The notes under the pieces were generated by a model, which searched no databases, had not been told where the DNA came from, and was given only the letters and a program-made list of their open reading frames with translations. This document shows positions 22,993 to 34,914 of a stretch of 64,000 nt of DNA, one piece after another (position 1 is the stretch's first letter; each line of letters starts with the position of its first letter). This stretch comes from Oxyruncus cristatus (Eukaryota; Chordata; Aves; Passeriformes; Cotingidae), in the NCBI GenBank assembly GCA_013399855.1, contig VXAY01005672.1, positions 399,241-463,240 of the forward strand, written 5' to 3'. The translations under genes were made by a program, and so were the position numbers.

Positions 22993-23306
22993 NNNNNNNN
23001 NNNNNNNNNNNNNNNNNNNNNNNNNNNNNNNNNNNNNNNNNNNNNNNNNNNNNNNNNNNNNNNNNNNNNNNNNNNNNNNNNNNNNNNNNNNNNNNNNNNN
23101 NNNNNNNNNNNNNNNNNNNNNNNNNNNNNNNNNNNNNNNNNNNNNNNNNNNNNNNNNNNNNNNNNNNNNNNNNNNNNNNNNNNNNNNNNNNNNNNNNNNN
23201 NNNNNNNNNNNNNNNNNNNNNNNNNNNNNNNNNNNNNNNNNNNNNNNNNNNNNNNNNNNNNNNNNNNNNNNNNNNNNNNNNNNNNNNNNNNNNNNNNNNN
23301 NNNNNN
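22993..23306. other. Assembly gap (314 N)
   Basis: A run of unknown bases inside the shared CpG island. CMPK1 exon 1, with the P-loop, is expected around here and is not found on either flank. Confidence 0.99.
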
Positions 23307-23617
23307 GAGGTGTCAGATCCCCCGCGGTGGGGTCCGTGACCCTCCCTGGGGTGGTCGCTTAGGGCAGCGTGTTCCCCCCCTCGCACCTGCCCTGCGGTCT
23401 GGTCTCTTGCCGAGCCGCCGCCGTCCGTCCCCCGCCCCTTGGAGGCGATAAATAAAAATAACTGACTCACATCTACCCACGAGCGGGTGAAGTGGTGGGG
23501 CAGCACCCATTCCTGCCTCTGTCAGGCCGCCTAGCCTTTATCCCTTCTCCTGCCTTTTCCCTCAGCTCCACGGGATCCCACTCCGCCGGTGGGTCTGCCT
23601 GTGCTGGCATCCGGCTT

Positions 23618-23707
23618 GGGAACACCCACGTGGGGTTTCTCTGTCCGCACTGGGGACACCCACGTTGGGTTTTTGTGTCCACTTTTGGGGACACCCGCTT
23701 GGGGTCC
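23618..23707. repeat. Minisatellite of about 34-35 bp units (2.6 copies)
   Basis: Units at 23618-23651, 23652-23686 and a partial one at 23687-23707 share GGGGACACCCACGT-GGGTTT and a TGTCC core. They lie just downstream of the N run in CMPK1 intron 1 or promoter-proximal DNA. Confidence 0.75.
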
Positions 23708-26700
23708 GGAGGCTACCCCGCTATGCCTTGGTGGAAGGGCAGGACAGCGGCCCTGGAGACAATTCCCGGCTGCCCGGGGGATGCTGCCTTGCCAGGCCGG
23801 TCCTGCAGCCCATCCCGGGTGAGTGGCTCTGTACACGTTGGCACGGCCACGTAGGTGGCTCAGATGCTCAGACTGCACTGGGAGTGGATCTGAGACGTCC
23901 CACGGCGGTTGGCAACATGTGTGGGATCAAGGTCCTTGTCTTCTGAAGCCTGTCCCATAAATGTAACAGCTGGCACAGCAGGCGTTGCAGGGTGTTGGCT
24001 TTCTGGCCCGGTGCCATCTCAGTAAGTTGTAGAACTACAATGTTAGAATGAAAATTTGGTTCTGTGACAGAATACAGTAGAGGTCAAAGGATGTCCTGAT
24101 GCAATATATCTTGGTCCTGCTTTTTAAAGAGATTAAAACTGGCAGCATAATTTGACAAAGCTTTCGGTTATATTATCAAATTTTCAGTTTTCCAAATACA
24201 TTTTTACAGCCCTCTGAGACAGAACAAATGTCAAAGAAGGAACGGCAAATGCTGCATGGTGTAGTGCTGCCCTTCTTAAAACCAAAAACCACAGGGGTAA
24301 TTATACTGTATTCAGGTGGATAATTATGGAAGTAGTTAAGGCTGAACGCTTCCAAACACGTGTGTACGTTGGATTTGAAACAGCTCTTTGATTTTTATTT
24401 TTTCCCCTTTTTTTTTCTGAGCAGTTGTATGTATTTTTCTGATTAAAAGCCACGTAGGATCAAAGCTTATCCATACGCTCACTGAAAGAAATGTCTAAGA
24501 ACTGTGGTGATGCCCTTGTTCCTGAAACTGTCGGTGGTAAAGAACCCCCAAACTCCTTGAATGGCCATGCTGTGTGTGTTGTCTGTTCTGGTGGTGCCCT
24601 GGCAGTCCTGTTCCAGTTTATCCACGCTGCTGTTATAACTGAGTTATGTGAATTTCGTCCAGACTGAAAAATGCCGTTATGACTTTGGCTCTGAAGGATT
24701 TTAACCTCAAATTACAGGCTCGCATTCAAACCAGCATATTCATTAAATTAAATTGTGGAATGAAAGGTTCGTGGTGCTCATAAAGCCTTTTTGGTAAGGT
24801 CCAATTCAGCCCCTGGCACGCAGGAAACAAATGAGCTTAAACTATAGGGGAATCTTGTAGGCTGTCATTAATGGCTTTCACCAAACCATTAGTTTAGCCT
24901 CAGGGCTGAAGTACCTTGTGTGTGGCTGCTGGCCTCTGTTTAGAAGAATAAATTCCTTTGGCTGGTTAGCTGATATAATTGGATAAAGACCACTTTATTA
25001 GGAGGAGTTCAAATGAGCCGTTGCTGCTCAAATTGTATTTGCTGGTGGAAAGGAAAGAAGGAAAAGAAAAACTTTGCTCGTACTGTATTTATTTTCTTCT
25101 CTAAGCCTGGAAAGGAAAATCCAAATTTGCTTTAATTCTGCTAATCCTGTTCGTTGCCTGGAAAGAAGTTTATTGAAGTCAGTGGGCTGACAGTGCACTC
25201 AGACCTGCTGACTGCCATGGACAGCCTTTCTGCTTTCTCAGATACCTCCATGGCACTCACTGGCTAAAACTTGGGGGAGAGAGGGTCTGAGGTAGCTTAA
25301 GGGAGAGTTGGACTGATGCAAAGCTGCTGGAGAACTTAGGAAAAGGGAACAGGAGCAGGGAAGTGTGGGTGAAACACAGCAGAGGTACTGAAGAGCAGTG
25401 GCTTTTTTAAGCACAAATCCTCAGCCTGGCCCCTGGCAGCCCCCGGAGAGCCCTGGTGCAGGTGGGGAAGGAGCCCTTACGCAGTCAGTGCTGTATTTAG
25501 GTTGAAAGCGTGTTTTTATTTGTATTTTAAACCCTGTTGGCAGCTTGCCACAGAGAAAAGGCCCTGTAGCTGAATCATAATAAACCTCATTCATCCTTGT
25601 TGTAAATGGACTGAATAATATTAGTTTACATTTGGAATGAATCTGACCCAGTATCTTGCTGCAAATCTGAAGGTTGTGTGGAACAAAAAGTTAGTATGAG
25701 CTATAAATATGTCTTGGTTGCTATTCATACTGGAGATTTGGGACAGAGCACATCACACGTGGAAGTGTCATTTGGCTGAGGTGAGATCTTGTATATTTTA
25801 ACATCAAACTATTTTTATTAAAAACCAAAGGTGTCTGTGTTTTGTAGAGTAAAGGAGGTGTTACGTTACTTAGTACCTTGGAACGATTTCTCAAAGAAGT
25901 GTTGTAACCGTTTTGCTGACTACACTTCACATTCCCAAGAAAAGGAGAGAGGCATCCCGTGTTGTAGGTGAAATATGTATTTGTTAAGTACTAGCCTAAG
26001 TCATGACTGCTCAGTATGCGTGTGCTGAAATCCCTGATTCTGCAGAAGGTATATATTCATGCCAAATCTGGACCCAAGTGGAGAAATGATTTGAGGGAAG
26101 AAGACCTAATAACAGGAGGAAATGGGTATTGACACAGCGTAGGGGAGGGAACAGCGGGTAAGCGATTAGGATTCTTTATCTCCACAGATAAGGTTGGGTG
26201 AGGCAGCTGAGCCAGGCTGGCTTTCCCGGACACAGAGGGAAGACTCGCCTCGTGTATGTTCCACGAACACACAGAATTGTCAGGGAAATGCAAATGCAGC
26301 AGAACTGCTGCTCTTCCGGAGCAGTTCCTCCCACTTAGAGAGGGAAGAAGCAGAATTCCCTCTTAAGTTCTTATCCTCTCCCTTCCAGCTCTGCAGATTA
26401 ACTCCTGAAACCTTCCACAGCTCCGTTACGTGGAGCTTGGCATCATCTGGGACTGTCGCGTAGCTGTCGTGTGAGGCGGAATATTTGAGCGTGTAGTTGA
26501 GTGATGTCATTTGAGTGCAGGTTCTTGCAATAACCTTCGTGCTTTCCACAGTGTATCCTCTGTGACTGTGAGATAACTGTGCATAGGACAAAATTAATGA
26601 GTCTTATCGCTGAATTCTGAACTTTGCTTATGAAATCATTGTGGTAAAATAAAGGGGAAAAAAAATGCATTTGTCAAATCTGCACAAAATATGCTTTCTT

Positions 26701-29700
26701 GTACTTAAATTTTAAATCCTTAGAACCTTTGCCTGAGATGCAAAGCTCTTTGGTTGGTGCAGAGAATAATAACTAAATAATTTGTCGTTATTCCAAGCGA
26801 GATTTGAGTTGTATTTTTTGTCACGTTTGTTTTAGCAAGGTGATCTGTAGGGATTTGGGGTATGCAAGACATCCCTTTATGTGTGCCTAAAGTCTAGTTC
26901 ACCTCCACCCCAACCCGATCCTGTATATTTGTGGTTAAATCTAAATTAATTCCACAAGATGGGATGCTGAGCCTTCTCCTTTTATAAGAGCATAAGTTAA
27001 TATTCAAATAGAAAAAGCTGTTAAGTTGCTTCGGATATATGATAAGAAGATTTCCTGGGGTGAAGGAAACAATTCAAAGAACAACTCATTTTGTATCAGA
27101 AACACTCCTCTGAAAGCAGCAGAGGATTTAGGTTTTGTTGTCATGTTAATTGTCTTCTGAAAGTCTACTGAGAGACAGCACTAAGTTCCTTGAAATAAAA
27201 CCATTTTTTAAATTGTTTGCTTTAAACTCAACCTCTGAAAGCTCTTTCATGAGTGTCCAGTATCAGTATTCTACTTAGCCTTGAGTTCTCATAGTTGTTT
27301 TTTGGAATAGGAATTTGTATTTCTGAACTTTGGAGCTTTTTTTTCCTTTTTTTTTAAAATATGGTGAGTGGTCATTTAAATCTCTCCCCTGAAGATTTAT
27401 CCCTGTGTGCTTCCATTTTGCAGAACACTGGGCATTGAATTTTGGACTTTCCTGAACATACTGGGTGCCTTTTATTGAGCTCAATCCTCCTGAAGCACTG
27501 GGGTGCTCTGTTTGCCCCCCTCTTCCCTGGGGGCACTGTCAGTGGGATCTCCTTTGTGCATTTTGTTTTTGTTAATGTGGGTTTTTTATTCATTTTTCTT
27601 CCTCTGGAAGCAGTAAGATATTTCAAACTAAGAAAATGTCTGAATTTTTTTTTTTTATTTGAAATAAGCAGACAGAAGGTCTGCTACTGGGTTATAATCT
27701 GTACCCCAAAGATTTAATTCTCTGTGCTAATAGGACAAGCAAAAGCTTTCTAGGTTAAAAGAAATATGAAGGTTGCAGGCTTCACACAGTTCTATTTTCA
27801 TTTTAACTAGTTCTTGAATGGTGTATGTAGCAAACTTTGGTTGTTTATTAAGGTTGCCCAAGATACCACAGGTCAGAACTAGGGCAATAAAAGTTTGTAT
27901 TTTGTTTGTTTAAATCTTAAGCCCTGTGACTTTCGTTTTCAAACTAACAGTGATAAGCTGAGATAGGACTCAAGGTCAGAGGAGTGATTTGTGTTTCTCT
28001 TGCTTTTTCTTGGCTTCTGCTCGCTTAAGGAAATCTCAAGCTGTGTGTTTAGTGGAGGGATGTGCTGCTGGACCACACAGGGCTGAATCAGAAATAGACC
28101 CTGTGCCTCTTGAAAGGGGTCTATGTCAGGAGTCCCTGCGGCAGCTGCTGCTCGCCACCGATCCTTTCTTACTGCCTCGAGATTGCCGGGGCAGACTCTG
28201 CCTGATTCCAGAGTGGCACAGATATGACTCTCGTATTTTCACTTCTATTCATCTGTTTATTGCATTTCCCGAAAACAAAGCGTGTTCTGTCTGTGGAGTG
28301 GAAGTTCCAAATCCTGGCTGACAGGAGAAAGCTGGAAGGGCTGTGGGACGGGAGAGAAGGGCATCCCAGGGAGGCTGCGGTCTCGGGTTGTCATTTGGAG
28401 ATGTGGAGCACACAGCCCGTGTGTCCCAGTTTGTCCTGCTGCCTGGAGACTGAGCGAGCGGGCCAGTGTGAGACAAACAAGTGCCCTGCTCTGCTCTACC
28501 CAATGCTGCTGAGTGCTGTTCTGAGGAACACCGCTGTGGTGGGATTGATGGAAACTTGGGCCTGCCTTCCCACTTCACTGGGATGAAGTTTTCTTTTTTT
28601 TTTACTTGTTATGTTTGTGTTTTGTTTTTTAAGCAAATGAGGAATATGTCTAGAGTGGTGCTTAAGACAGCACTTTTTCATTCACAGTTGATTTTTGTAT
28701 GTTTTGAATTATGGTTCTCCTAACGTAAAAATAGTTTTAAAAGTAATGAGAACTGGTGCAATAGCAACTTCGTGATTTAATCTTTTTTTCTTCTTCTTCT
28801 AGAACAGCATGCCAGTCTGCTAGCAAAGCAGAAAACATTATCTCTGAAACGTTTCAGAATAGTTAGTTCCATATTTTCTTTTTTCTTTTCTGTAATCTCA
28901 AAATCTGTCTGGATTTTAGGTGCTTGGTGTCTGACTATTTGGAAATTATTTTAACCTAGTTTCTATTCAAGTCTTCCTTTCAGTCTGACATTATGCATCC
29001 TGCAAGAACTGGGGAAACTGCTTTTGCATTGTTTGGCAACCACAGTCCTGCTCCCTTTTTGATTGCAGAGGAGAAGGATTAGGCAGCAGCGGCAACAAGT
29101 CACGTTCTGGGGATTGCACCAAGATGGACTTGGCACTGCTGGGAAGTCCTGCTGGCACAAGGCAAACCTTGTCAAGATACAAGAGTGTTTTGACCCTTGC
29201 TGTTATATCGCGGCCTTTTCTGCGAGCTCTTGGGGTTGTGATGATTTGCTCCAATTCAGGACGCTTGCCCACGGTTTATCTCACCTAAGATGAAAGAAAA
29301 CTTTGTGCCCTCAATGCCTTGATTAAAACTGGCAAGAGTAGTTCGAGTGCCACATCTCTGAAGCCTTCTGTGTGTGAGCAGCAGCCAAGCCGTTCTCCCT
29401 GCTTGTTTGCATTGTTTAAACCGACATGTTTTCCTTGGCTCTTGGCTCAGTACAGTTAACAAATAGATGTTTTGCCCCTGAAGGAGAGGTTTGTTTTTCT
29501 TATTGCCTGGTTAAGCCATTCTGAAGGTTACTCTTGAATACAATTTATTATTATCTAAAACAAGTCTATTTGTACAAGAGCACTTTAAAACACTTCTGTC
29601 TTTTCCTTCCCAGTTCGGCTGTTAAAAAATACTTTAGTTTGCTGTTGCAAAAGGCAGAGAATTCCAAAAATTATCTGACTCAATTTTGTTTTCATGCATG

Positions 29701-31240
29701 AGAAGGGAAATGCCAAGGAAAATTAAATGGCTTGGTAATCCTCTAAAACTGAAGGGATTATATTTTACTCCTTTTTTCTCCTTTGTAGAAATTTGGTGTT
29801 AAAAAAATCACCGTTCTTTAACTTTAGCAAGAAGAACTAGATGCTAATTTAGTCGTTCAGCAGAGTAATGTTTCTTGCTTGTAAGTAAAGATTTAATCTG
29901 GTTTATGACGTCTAATATGACGTCTAACTATGACGTAAGAGAGTGAGTCCTATGAGGTTTGCAATTAAGTAGGCATATCCAAATGCAATGCACATTAAAG
30001 CAGGAGTACAGTGAGCTTACAGAGAATGTCTGGAACAGTGAAGCTTTCTCTTCACAGTTATTTACAGTAAAATCTTGCTTCTTTTTTTTGCCAACTGTGT
30101 ACAGTTTTGGAGATTTAGGTAATTATATCCCTTCTTAAATTTATGACTATGGCAGAACTAACTTTCCATGCTTTTGTGGGTGAAATTGGAAAGCAACTGA
30201 AATGTTTTAAAGTCACTTAGTGGGTTGTGGAATATTTCTGTTATACCTAGTTTCAGTAGCCAAGTTTTTAAATCCCAAGTTCACAGCCTCGTGAAGTGTG
30301 TAGTCACATTATTATGCCTCTCAGGCACCCTGTTTGAAATTTGCTTGGGATGTTGCTGCAGCCAAACTGATAACCCTGAAATTTTTTGCTATGGCTTTTG
30401 TTTTGTGTAACAACTTTAAGATGAGAATATGTATGTGTGCTCTTGGATATACAGCTAGCTTGGGGAATAAGCAAGAAGATGTCTTTGTTGCCTGTTTTTA
30501 TGGACTATATTTGGTCGAGGAGCATAGCACACGTGGTTAGTTTTCTTGTGGTGTTAAATGAGCTGAGAAAAATTATTATTTTGTGCTCTGAAATCTCCTT
30601 TATAACAGTGCCTTTCTCTTCAGTAAGAATATATTTTTATGCTTGCAGTAGGTGTCTCTGTACAATGATAAATGCCTGAGAAATTCAAGTGTAATAAATA
30701 CTTTTCACTGGTATTTTGTACTAGTGACTTTTTTTAGCTGTAGTTTGAGGTGAAAGAGAAGAGCAATGGTGTGTGCTGTTTTCCTGCGTGCTGCCATCAG
30801 ATTGATGATTTGAACCTCATCTCGCTGCTCTTGCTGTTTACTGTACATGGCTGACAGAGGGTGGCACCAGTGTAGCTGTTTACCTTCATCTGCCACGTCA
30901 TCCTTAGGAGGAAGGCTCTACTCTCCCCGAGGGCTGCCCTGAGTTTGTCATGTTCATCCCAGGAAAGGAGGTAGCAGGGGCAGGTTTGGAGGAGTGGGTT
31001 TGGAGGAGTGCAAGAGGACTTCTTGTGCAGCTGTCATGATGTCAAATCACCTAGGTGATTTCACCAAGGCGGAGGTGGAAGTTGGTGCCAGAGCCACAAC
31101 AGGAACATAAGGATTTCTGACTTATACTTGGGATATTACTCCAGCTCCAAAGGACCTGGAATCACCTCATCTGCTTTTCTTTAAGTAGGTAGTTAGACAA
31201 AATTATTGTCTTGTCTTGTTTCCAAACATAACAAGATCGC
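23708..31240 (+). other. CMPK1 intron 1, main part
   Basis: No exon was recognised. It becomes AT-rich after about 24 kb. It holds three tandem ATGACGT motifs (29905-29936), a 20-bp exact match (29938-29957) to the start region of the CR1 at 31.26 kb, and a 15-bp tandem duplication around 30983-31012. Confidence 0.6.
29905..29936 (+). repeat. Three tandem CRE-like ATGACGT motifs
   Basis: ATGACGT starts at 29905, 29917 and 29930 (12- and 13-bp steps), the first two within an identical 11-mer ATGACGTCTAA. TGACGT is the core of CREB/ATF sites. Regulatory use is speculative. Confidence 0.5.
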
Positions 31241-31673
31241 GTAACAGAGCTGGTGAAGGGTCTAGAGAGTGAGTCCTATGAGGAGCAGCTGAGAATGCAG
31301 GTGGGGCCTTTAACCTGGAGAAAAGGAGGCTCGGGGGAGACCTTGTTGCTCTCTACAGTTACCTGAAAGGAGGTTTTACCAAGGTGGGGATCAACCTCTT
31401 CTCCCAAGCAACTAGCGACAGGACAAGGGGAAATGGCCTCAAGCTGCACCAAGGCAGGTTCAGGTTGGACATCAGGAAGAATTTCACCCCTGAAATGGAT
31501 GTCAGGCATTGGAACAGGCTGCCCAGGGAAGTGGTGGAGTCACCATCCATGGAAGTGTTCAAGAAATGACTGTATGTCTCACTTAGTGCTGTGATTTAGT
31601 GGGCATGATGGTGTTTGGTCAAAGGTTGGACTCGATGATCTCGGAAGTCTTTTCCAGCCTCGATGATTCTATG
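31241..31673 (+). mobile_element. CR1 LINE, 5'-truncated 3' end
   Basis: Begins AGCTGGTGAAGGGTCT and encodes on the plus strand the C-terminal end of the CR1 reverse-transcriptase ORF (31384-31569; [20 protein letters not shown], then [20 protein letters not shown] and a stop). The 3' tail has TTGGACTCGATGATCT and the terminal GATTCTATG. It lies sense to CMPK1 and ends 148 bp before exon 2. It is inactive: truncated, without endonuclease or most of the RT. Confidence 0.95.
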
Positions 31674-31821
31674 GCTGTGCTCTCTATGCATGCACAGTGT
31701 GCTGTATTGTCAGACTGCTCGCTGAAGAGGGAATAGATCCATCACCAGCAAGATGCTATTCCTTGTGTTTTTCTGTTGCAATGCAAAGATAAATAGGGTT
31801 TGTTTGTTTTGCACGTTCCAG

Positions 31822-31968
31822 AAATACGGCTACACGCACCTTTCTGCCGGTGACCTCCTCCGGGATGAGCGGAAAAGGCCGGGCTCGCAGTATGGAGAGC
31901 TCATTGAGAACTACATTAAGGAGGGGGAAATTGTACCAGTTGAAATAACGATCAGCTTGCTGAAGAGG
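31822..31968 (+). CDS. CMPK1: CMPK1 exon 2
   Basis: 49 codons, [20 protein letters not shown] to EITISLLKR. Acceptor TTCCAG, donor AGG|GTAAGG, phase 0 at both ends. Holds the NMP-binding region. The upstream in-frame Met near 31753 lies in the intron. Confidence 0.97.
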
Positions 31969-34914
31969 GTAAGGAAAGGGCTGTTTCCTTGCAGGGTCAT
32001 CTACTGATGTTCTCGTGGAAGGATAAGCTCCAGCTTTATCCTTATTAGATGTCCATGAAAACAGTGAGAGTACCTCCTTTAAGACAGAAAAGGCTTCTGT
32101 TCTTCATGGCACTAAATTTATCTGGAGCTTTTCTGTTAGAACTGACTCTAGATCAGGAATGTTTTTATGTCTTATTGTGTAACAGCGCTTTCCAGTATCT
32201 TGTGGAAAGTCAACTTTAAAGCTGGGATTGTGTTAGAAGATTTTGAGCTTTATGAAATAATTAATTCAGTTTGAACAATAGATATTTTGGTGCATCAGTG
32301 AACTAATTAGCATGCATTGAAGGTGAAACAAAAATACATTTTGTAAGTCTGCAATAGGCCCAGGATAAATGCTTCTCAACTTACCATGTCAACGTTTGGG
32401 GGTAAATTAATAAGTAGATAAATCAGTGTATGTGTGGGAGACTGAACTGAATTATCTTTTATCAGGCTATGGATCAAACAATGGCTGCCAATTCCCAGAA
32501 GAACAAGTTTTTGATTGATGGATTTCCCAGGAATGAAGATAATCTTCAAGGCTGGAATAAGACTATGGATGGAAAGGCGGATGTTTCCTTTGTTCTCTTC
32601 TTTGATTGTGACAATGAGGTAAAGAAGTGTGTCATTTTGTAACTTCCTTCCTTGCAATATTGTGAGAATCATTCAAGAAGAAAATAAACTTCTGTCGGGT
32701 AGCATGGACTAGCTTAAGAGTAGAAGGAAAACTTGGCCCATGATTTGGAAGGATTTTTTGGCAACTTGTTTTTGCAGATGGAAAGCTGCATGTTCATTGA
32801 AATAGGCACCTGATGACTCTTGGTCTAATGATATGTGAATTAATTATTTTGAAGAAGTACTTCAGGTAATTGCATTCTTAAAAAAAAGTCATTTTAAGTA
32901 CATTCTACAAAATTATTTGGTTACTTTTCAGAAAATATTGCTCTGTTTACTCTTAGTAATTTGTTGTTTAGTCCAAAATGAACTTGATACAATGTCTGCT
33001 TTAATTCCAAAGTACAGCAGCAATCTCTATTTTCATAGTAACTAGCTGTGCTATAGGATAGCAGTAATCAATGTTCTATTCAGCAAGTCATTAGATTACA
33101 AGGGCATTTTGACAGTGATGTATTATATTCATTTAACAAGTGCCATGATATGCTGTCTTTTTAATATGTCAGTGCCCTTGAGGCATAACATAAAAGCTGA
33201 TATGAGAATCCCAGCACCTTAAGCTGACTTTTTTTCCTTTTATCCTTTTTCCCCAACTTCCTGAAGTTTTGTTGTGTTTTTTTAAACTTATTTGCAATTA
33301 TTTTTTAACCTGAACTCAAAAAGGATTATTTTTTTCTATTCAAAATCTTAAATAAGATTAGTTTTTTTCACTTGGTGAGGAGTTAGTTTTGGGATTCTAA
33401 TTTTTTTGCTAGATCTAAAAATAGACAATGCCTACATGATCCTCTTGGTTTGTGTTTTTTTTTTTATTTTTACTGTGATTGTACTCTGTAAGAAAAAAAT
33501 TTTTAACTAGTGCCCTCTTGCACGAGTAGGATAAATGTGTTCATGAGGTGTCCATGTGTCAACTTTGCTTATTTAACTTCAGGTTTAAAAATTTAGTCCA
33601 TTGGGCAGCTCTTAACTATGGTTAGTTCTTCATTTTTTACTTACACATTTTGAAGTCTTTGTTACAGTGATGTCAGGTAAGAACATTTTACCTGACAATA
33701 ACTTCATTTTGTCATCTTGCCTTACAAAAGAACATACAGGGACTTTCAGGCATGTATTAGTAGTCTCATTTGACATGCTGCTTTTCAGGAGGCCTGAACA
33801 CGCCCTTGAAAACCAGGTAATTTTCTTCTTTAAATGTCTTAGGTTAGGGACCCAGTCAAAGCACAGAGCTTGATGCTGCTTTCACTTCCTCTGACCCCAA
33901 TCCCAATTTAATAAACTGATGAAATGCAAAGCTACCATCCTCTTTCTCTGGAAGAATCTAACTTTCCCTGTGAGTTCTGATTACCTCCGCCAGATCTGGA
34001 CAGTATTTTGTTTCTCAGGCCTATTTAGATTTTCAGGGTTTTTGTTTCATTCCTGCTTTCGAGGTGGCACTTTGTGTTCTTGGTTTTAATCATCCTTTTG
34101 ATGTTTGGCTTTTTTTTTCCTGTAGATCTGTATTGGCCGCTGTCTTGAAAGAGGCAAGAGCAGTGGTAGGAGTGATGATAATCGTGAGAGTCTGGAAAAG
34201 AGGTACTGTCTTCAAAACTTTTCAGTTCCCTTCTGTTTATATTTTGCTATGTAACGTGTGTTTTTGTTTTTGTTTTTTTTCTTCCCTGTGCTTCCTCCTA
34301 GAATTCATACATACCTGCAGTCTACTAAGCCTATCATAGATTTGTACGAGAGAATGGGAAAAGTCAGAAAAGTGGATGCCTCTAAATCTGTTGATGAAGT
34401 AAGTGTGTAAGCCAAAAAACTGTGGGGATGACAGTGGCAGGGTACATATTTTTGGCACTCTTCTGAGATGTGTCTATGAGTGATTAGGGTGCTAATTAAG
34501 AACTGATGTGTATTACTGAGAGAGGTTGTGGAACTCTCATTTTGACTCTTGAAGAACTGAATGAGATGTGAATAACTTTAGGAAATTGATTAGTTCTGCT
34601 TGAACATGAGCTCAGCTAAACATATTTTCAGTGTTTCTGTGTTTAAGTGCCTTGCCTTTTTCATTTTCACGAGCTTCTGCTCTTCTAAAGTAGTGTTGCT
34701 CTTGTGTCTGCTTCCCAGAATTGATGCCAATTTCACTGTTAAAGAATTACTGGGAATGTTCTAAAAAAACTTCTATATTTTTTAAAACGCTGTCAAATAC
34801 TATTTATATTGGTTTGACTTGAAGTAACCGTTTAATGCTTCATAAAATTAATATTCTTCTTTTTCTTTTTAGGTGTTTGAAAAAGTTGTACAAATTTTCG
34901 ACAAAGAAGGCTAA
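31822..34914 (+). CDS. CMPK1: UMP-CMP kinase, exons 2-6 (5' exon missing)
   Basis: UMP-CMP kinase transfers phosphate from ATP to UMP, CMP and dCMP in the cytosol and nucleus, and also activates several nucleoside-analogue drugs. Five coding exons give 171 residues (49+51+58 across two exons+13). They include the NMP-binding stretch [15 protein letters not shown], the DGFPRN motif, the VSFVLFFDC strand, the LID segment [20 protein letters not shown] and the conserved end [13 protein letters not shown]. The short human form has 196 residues, so exactly the first 25, with the GGPGAGKGT P-loop, are missing. They should be on exon 1 in or near the N run at 22993-23306. All four visible introns are GT-AG and in phase. 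The first intron is about 8.5 kb and holds a CR1 element. Confidence 0.96.
32466..32618 (+). CDS. CMPK1: CMPK1 exon 3
   Basis: 51 codons, [20 protein letters not shown] to [12 protein letters not shown]. Carries DGFPRN, which contacts the substrate base and phosphate in this family. Acceptor TATCAG, donor GAG|GTAAAG. Confidence 0.97.
34126..34202 (+). CDS. CMPK1: CMPK1 exon 4 (LID)
   Basis: Encodes [20 protein letters not shown] then ESLEK plus two bases. This is the arginine-rich LID that closes over ATP. The human sequence has IER where this has IGR. Acceptor TGTAG, donor AG|GTACTG. Confidence 0.96.
34302..34398 (+). CDS. CMPK1: CMPK1 exon 5
   Basis: Encodes [20 protein letters not shown] then [12 protein letters not shown]. 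Acceptor CTCCTAG, donor GAA|GTAAGT. Its intron with exon 4 is only 99 bp. Confidence 0.97.
34873..34914 (+). CDS. CMPK1: CMPK1 exon 6 coding part
   Basis: Encodes [13 protein letters not shown] and TAA. Acceptor TTTTTAG. The 13 residues match the family C-terminus almost exactly. Confidence 0.97.
   Translation: MFEKVVQIFDKEG

Noticed and set aside
31384..31569. Open frame of about 61 codons in CMPK1 intron 1
   Set aside because: It is the C-terminal remnant of the CR1 LINE ORF, not a host gene.
31753..31821. In-frame Met upstream of CMPK1 exon 2
   Set aside because: This is intron sequence read through the acceptor; the exon boundary at TTCCAG|AAATAC is clear from homology.
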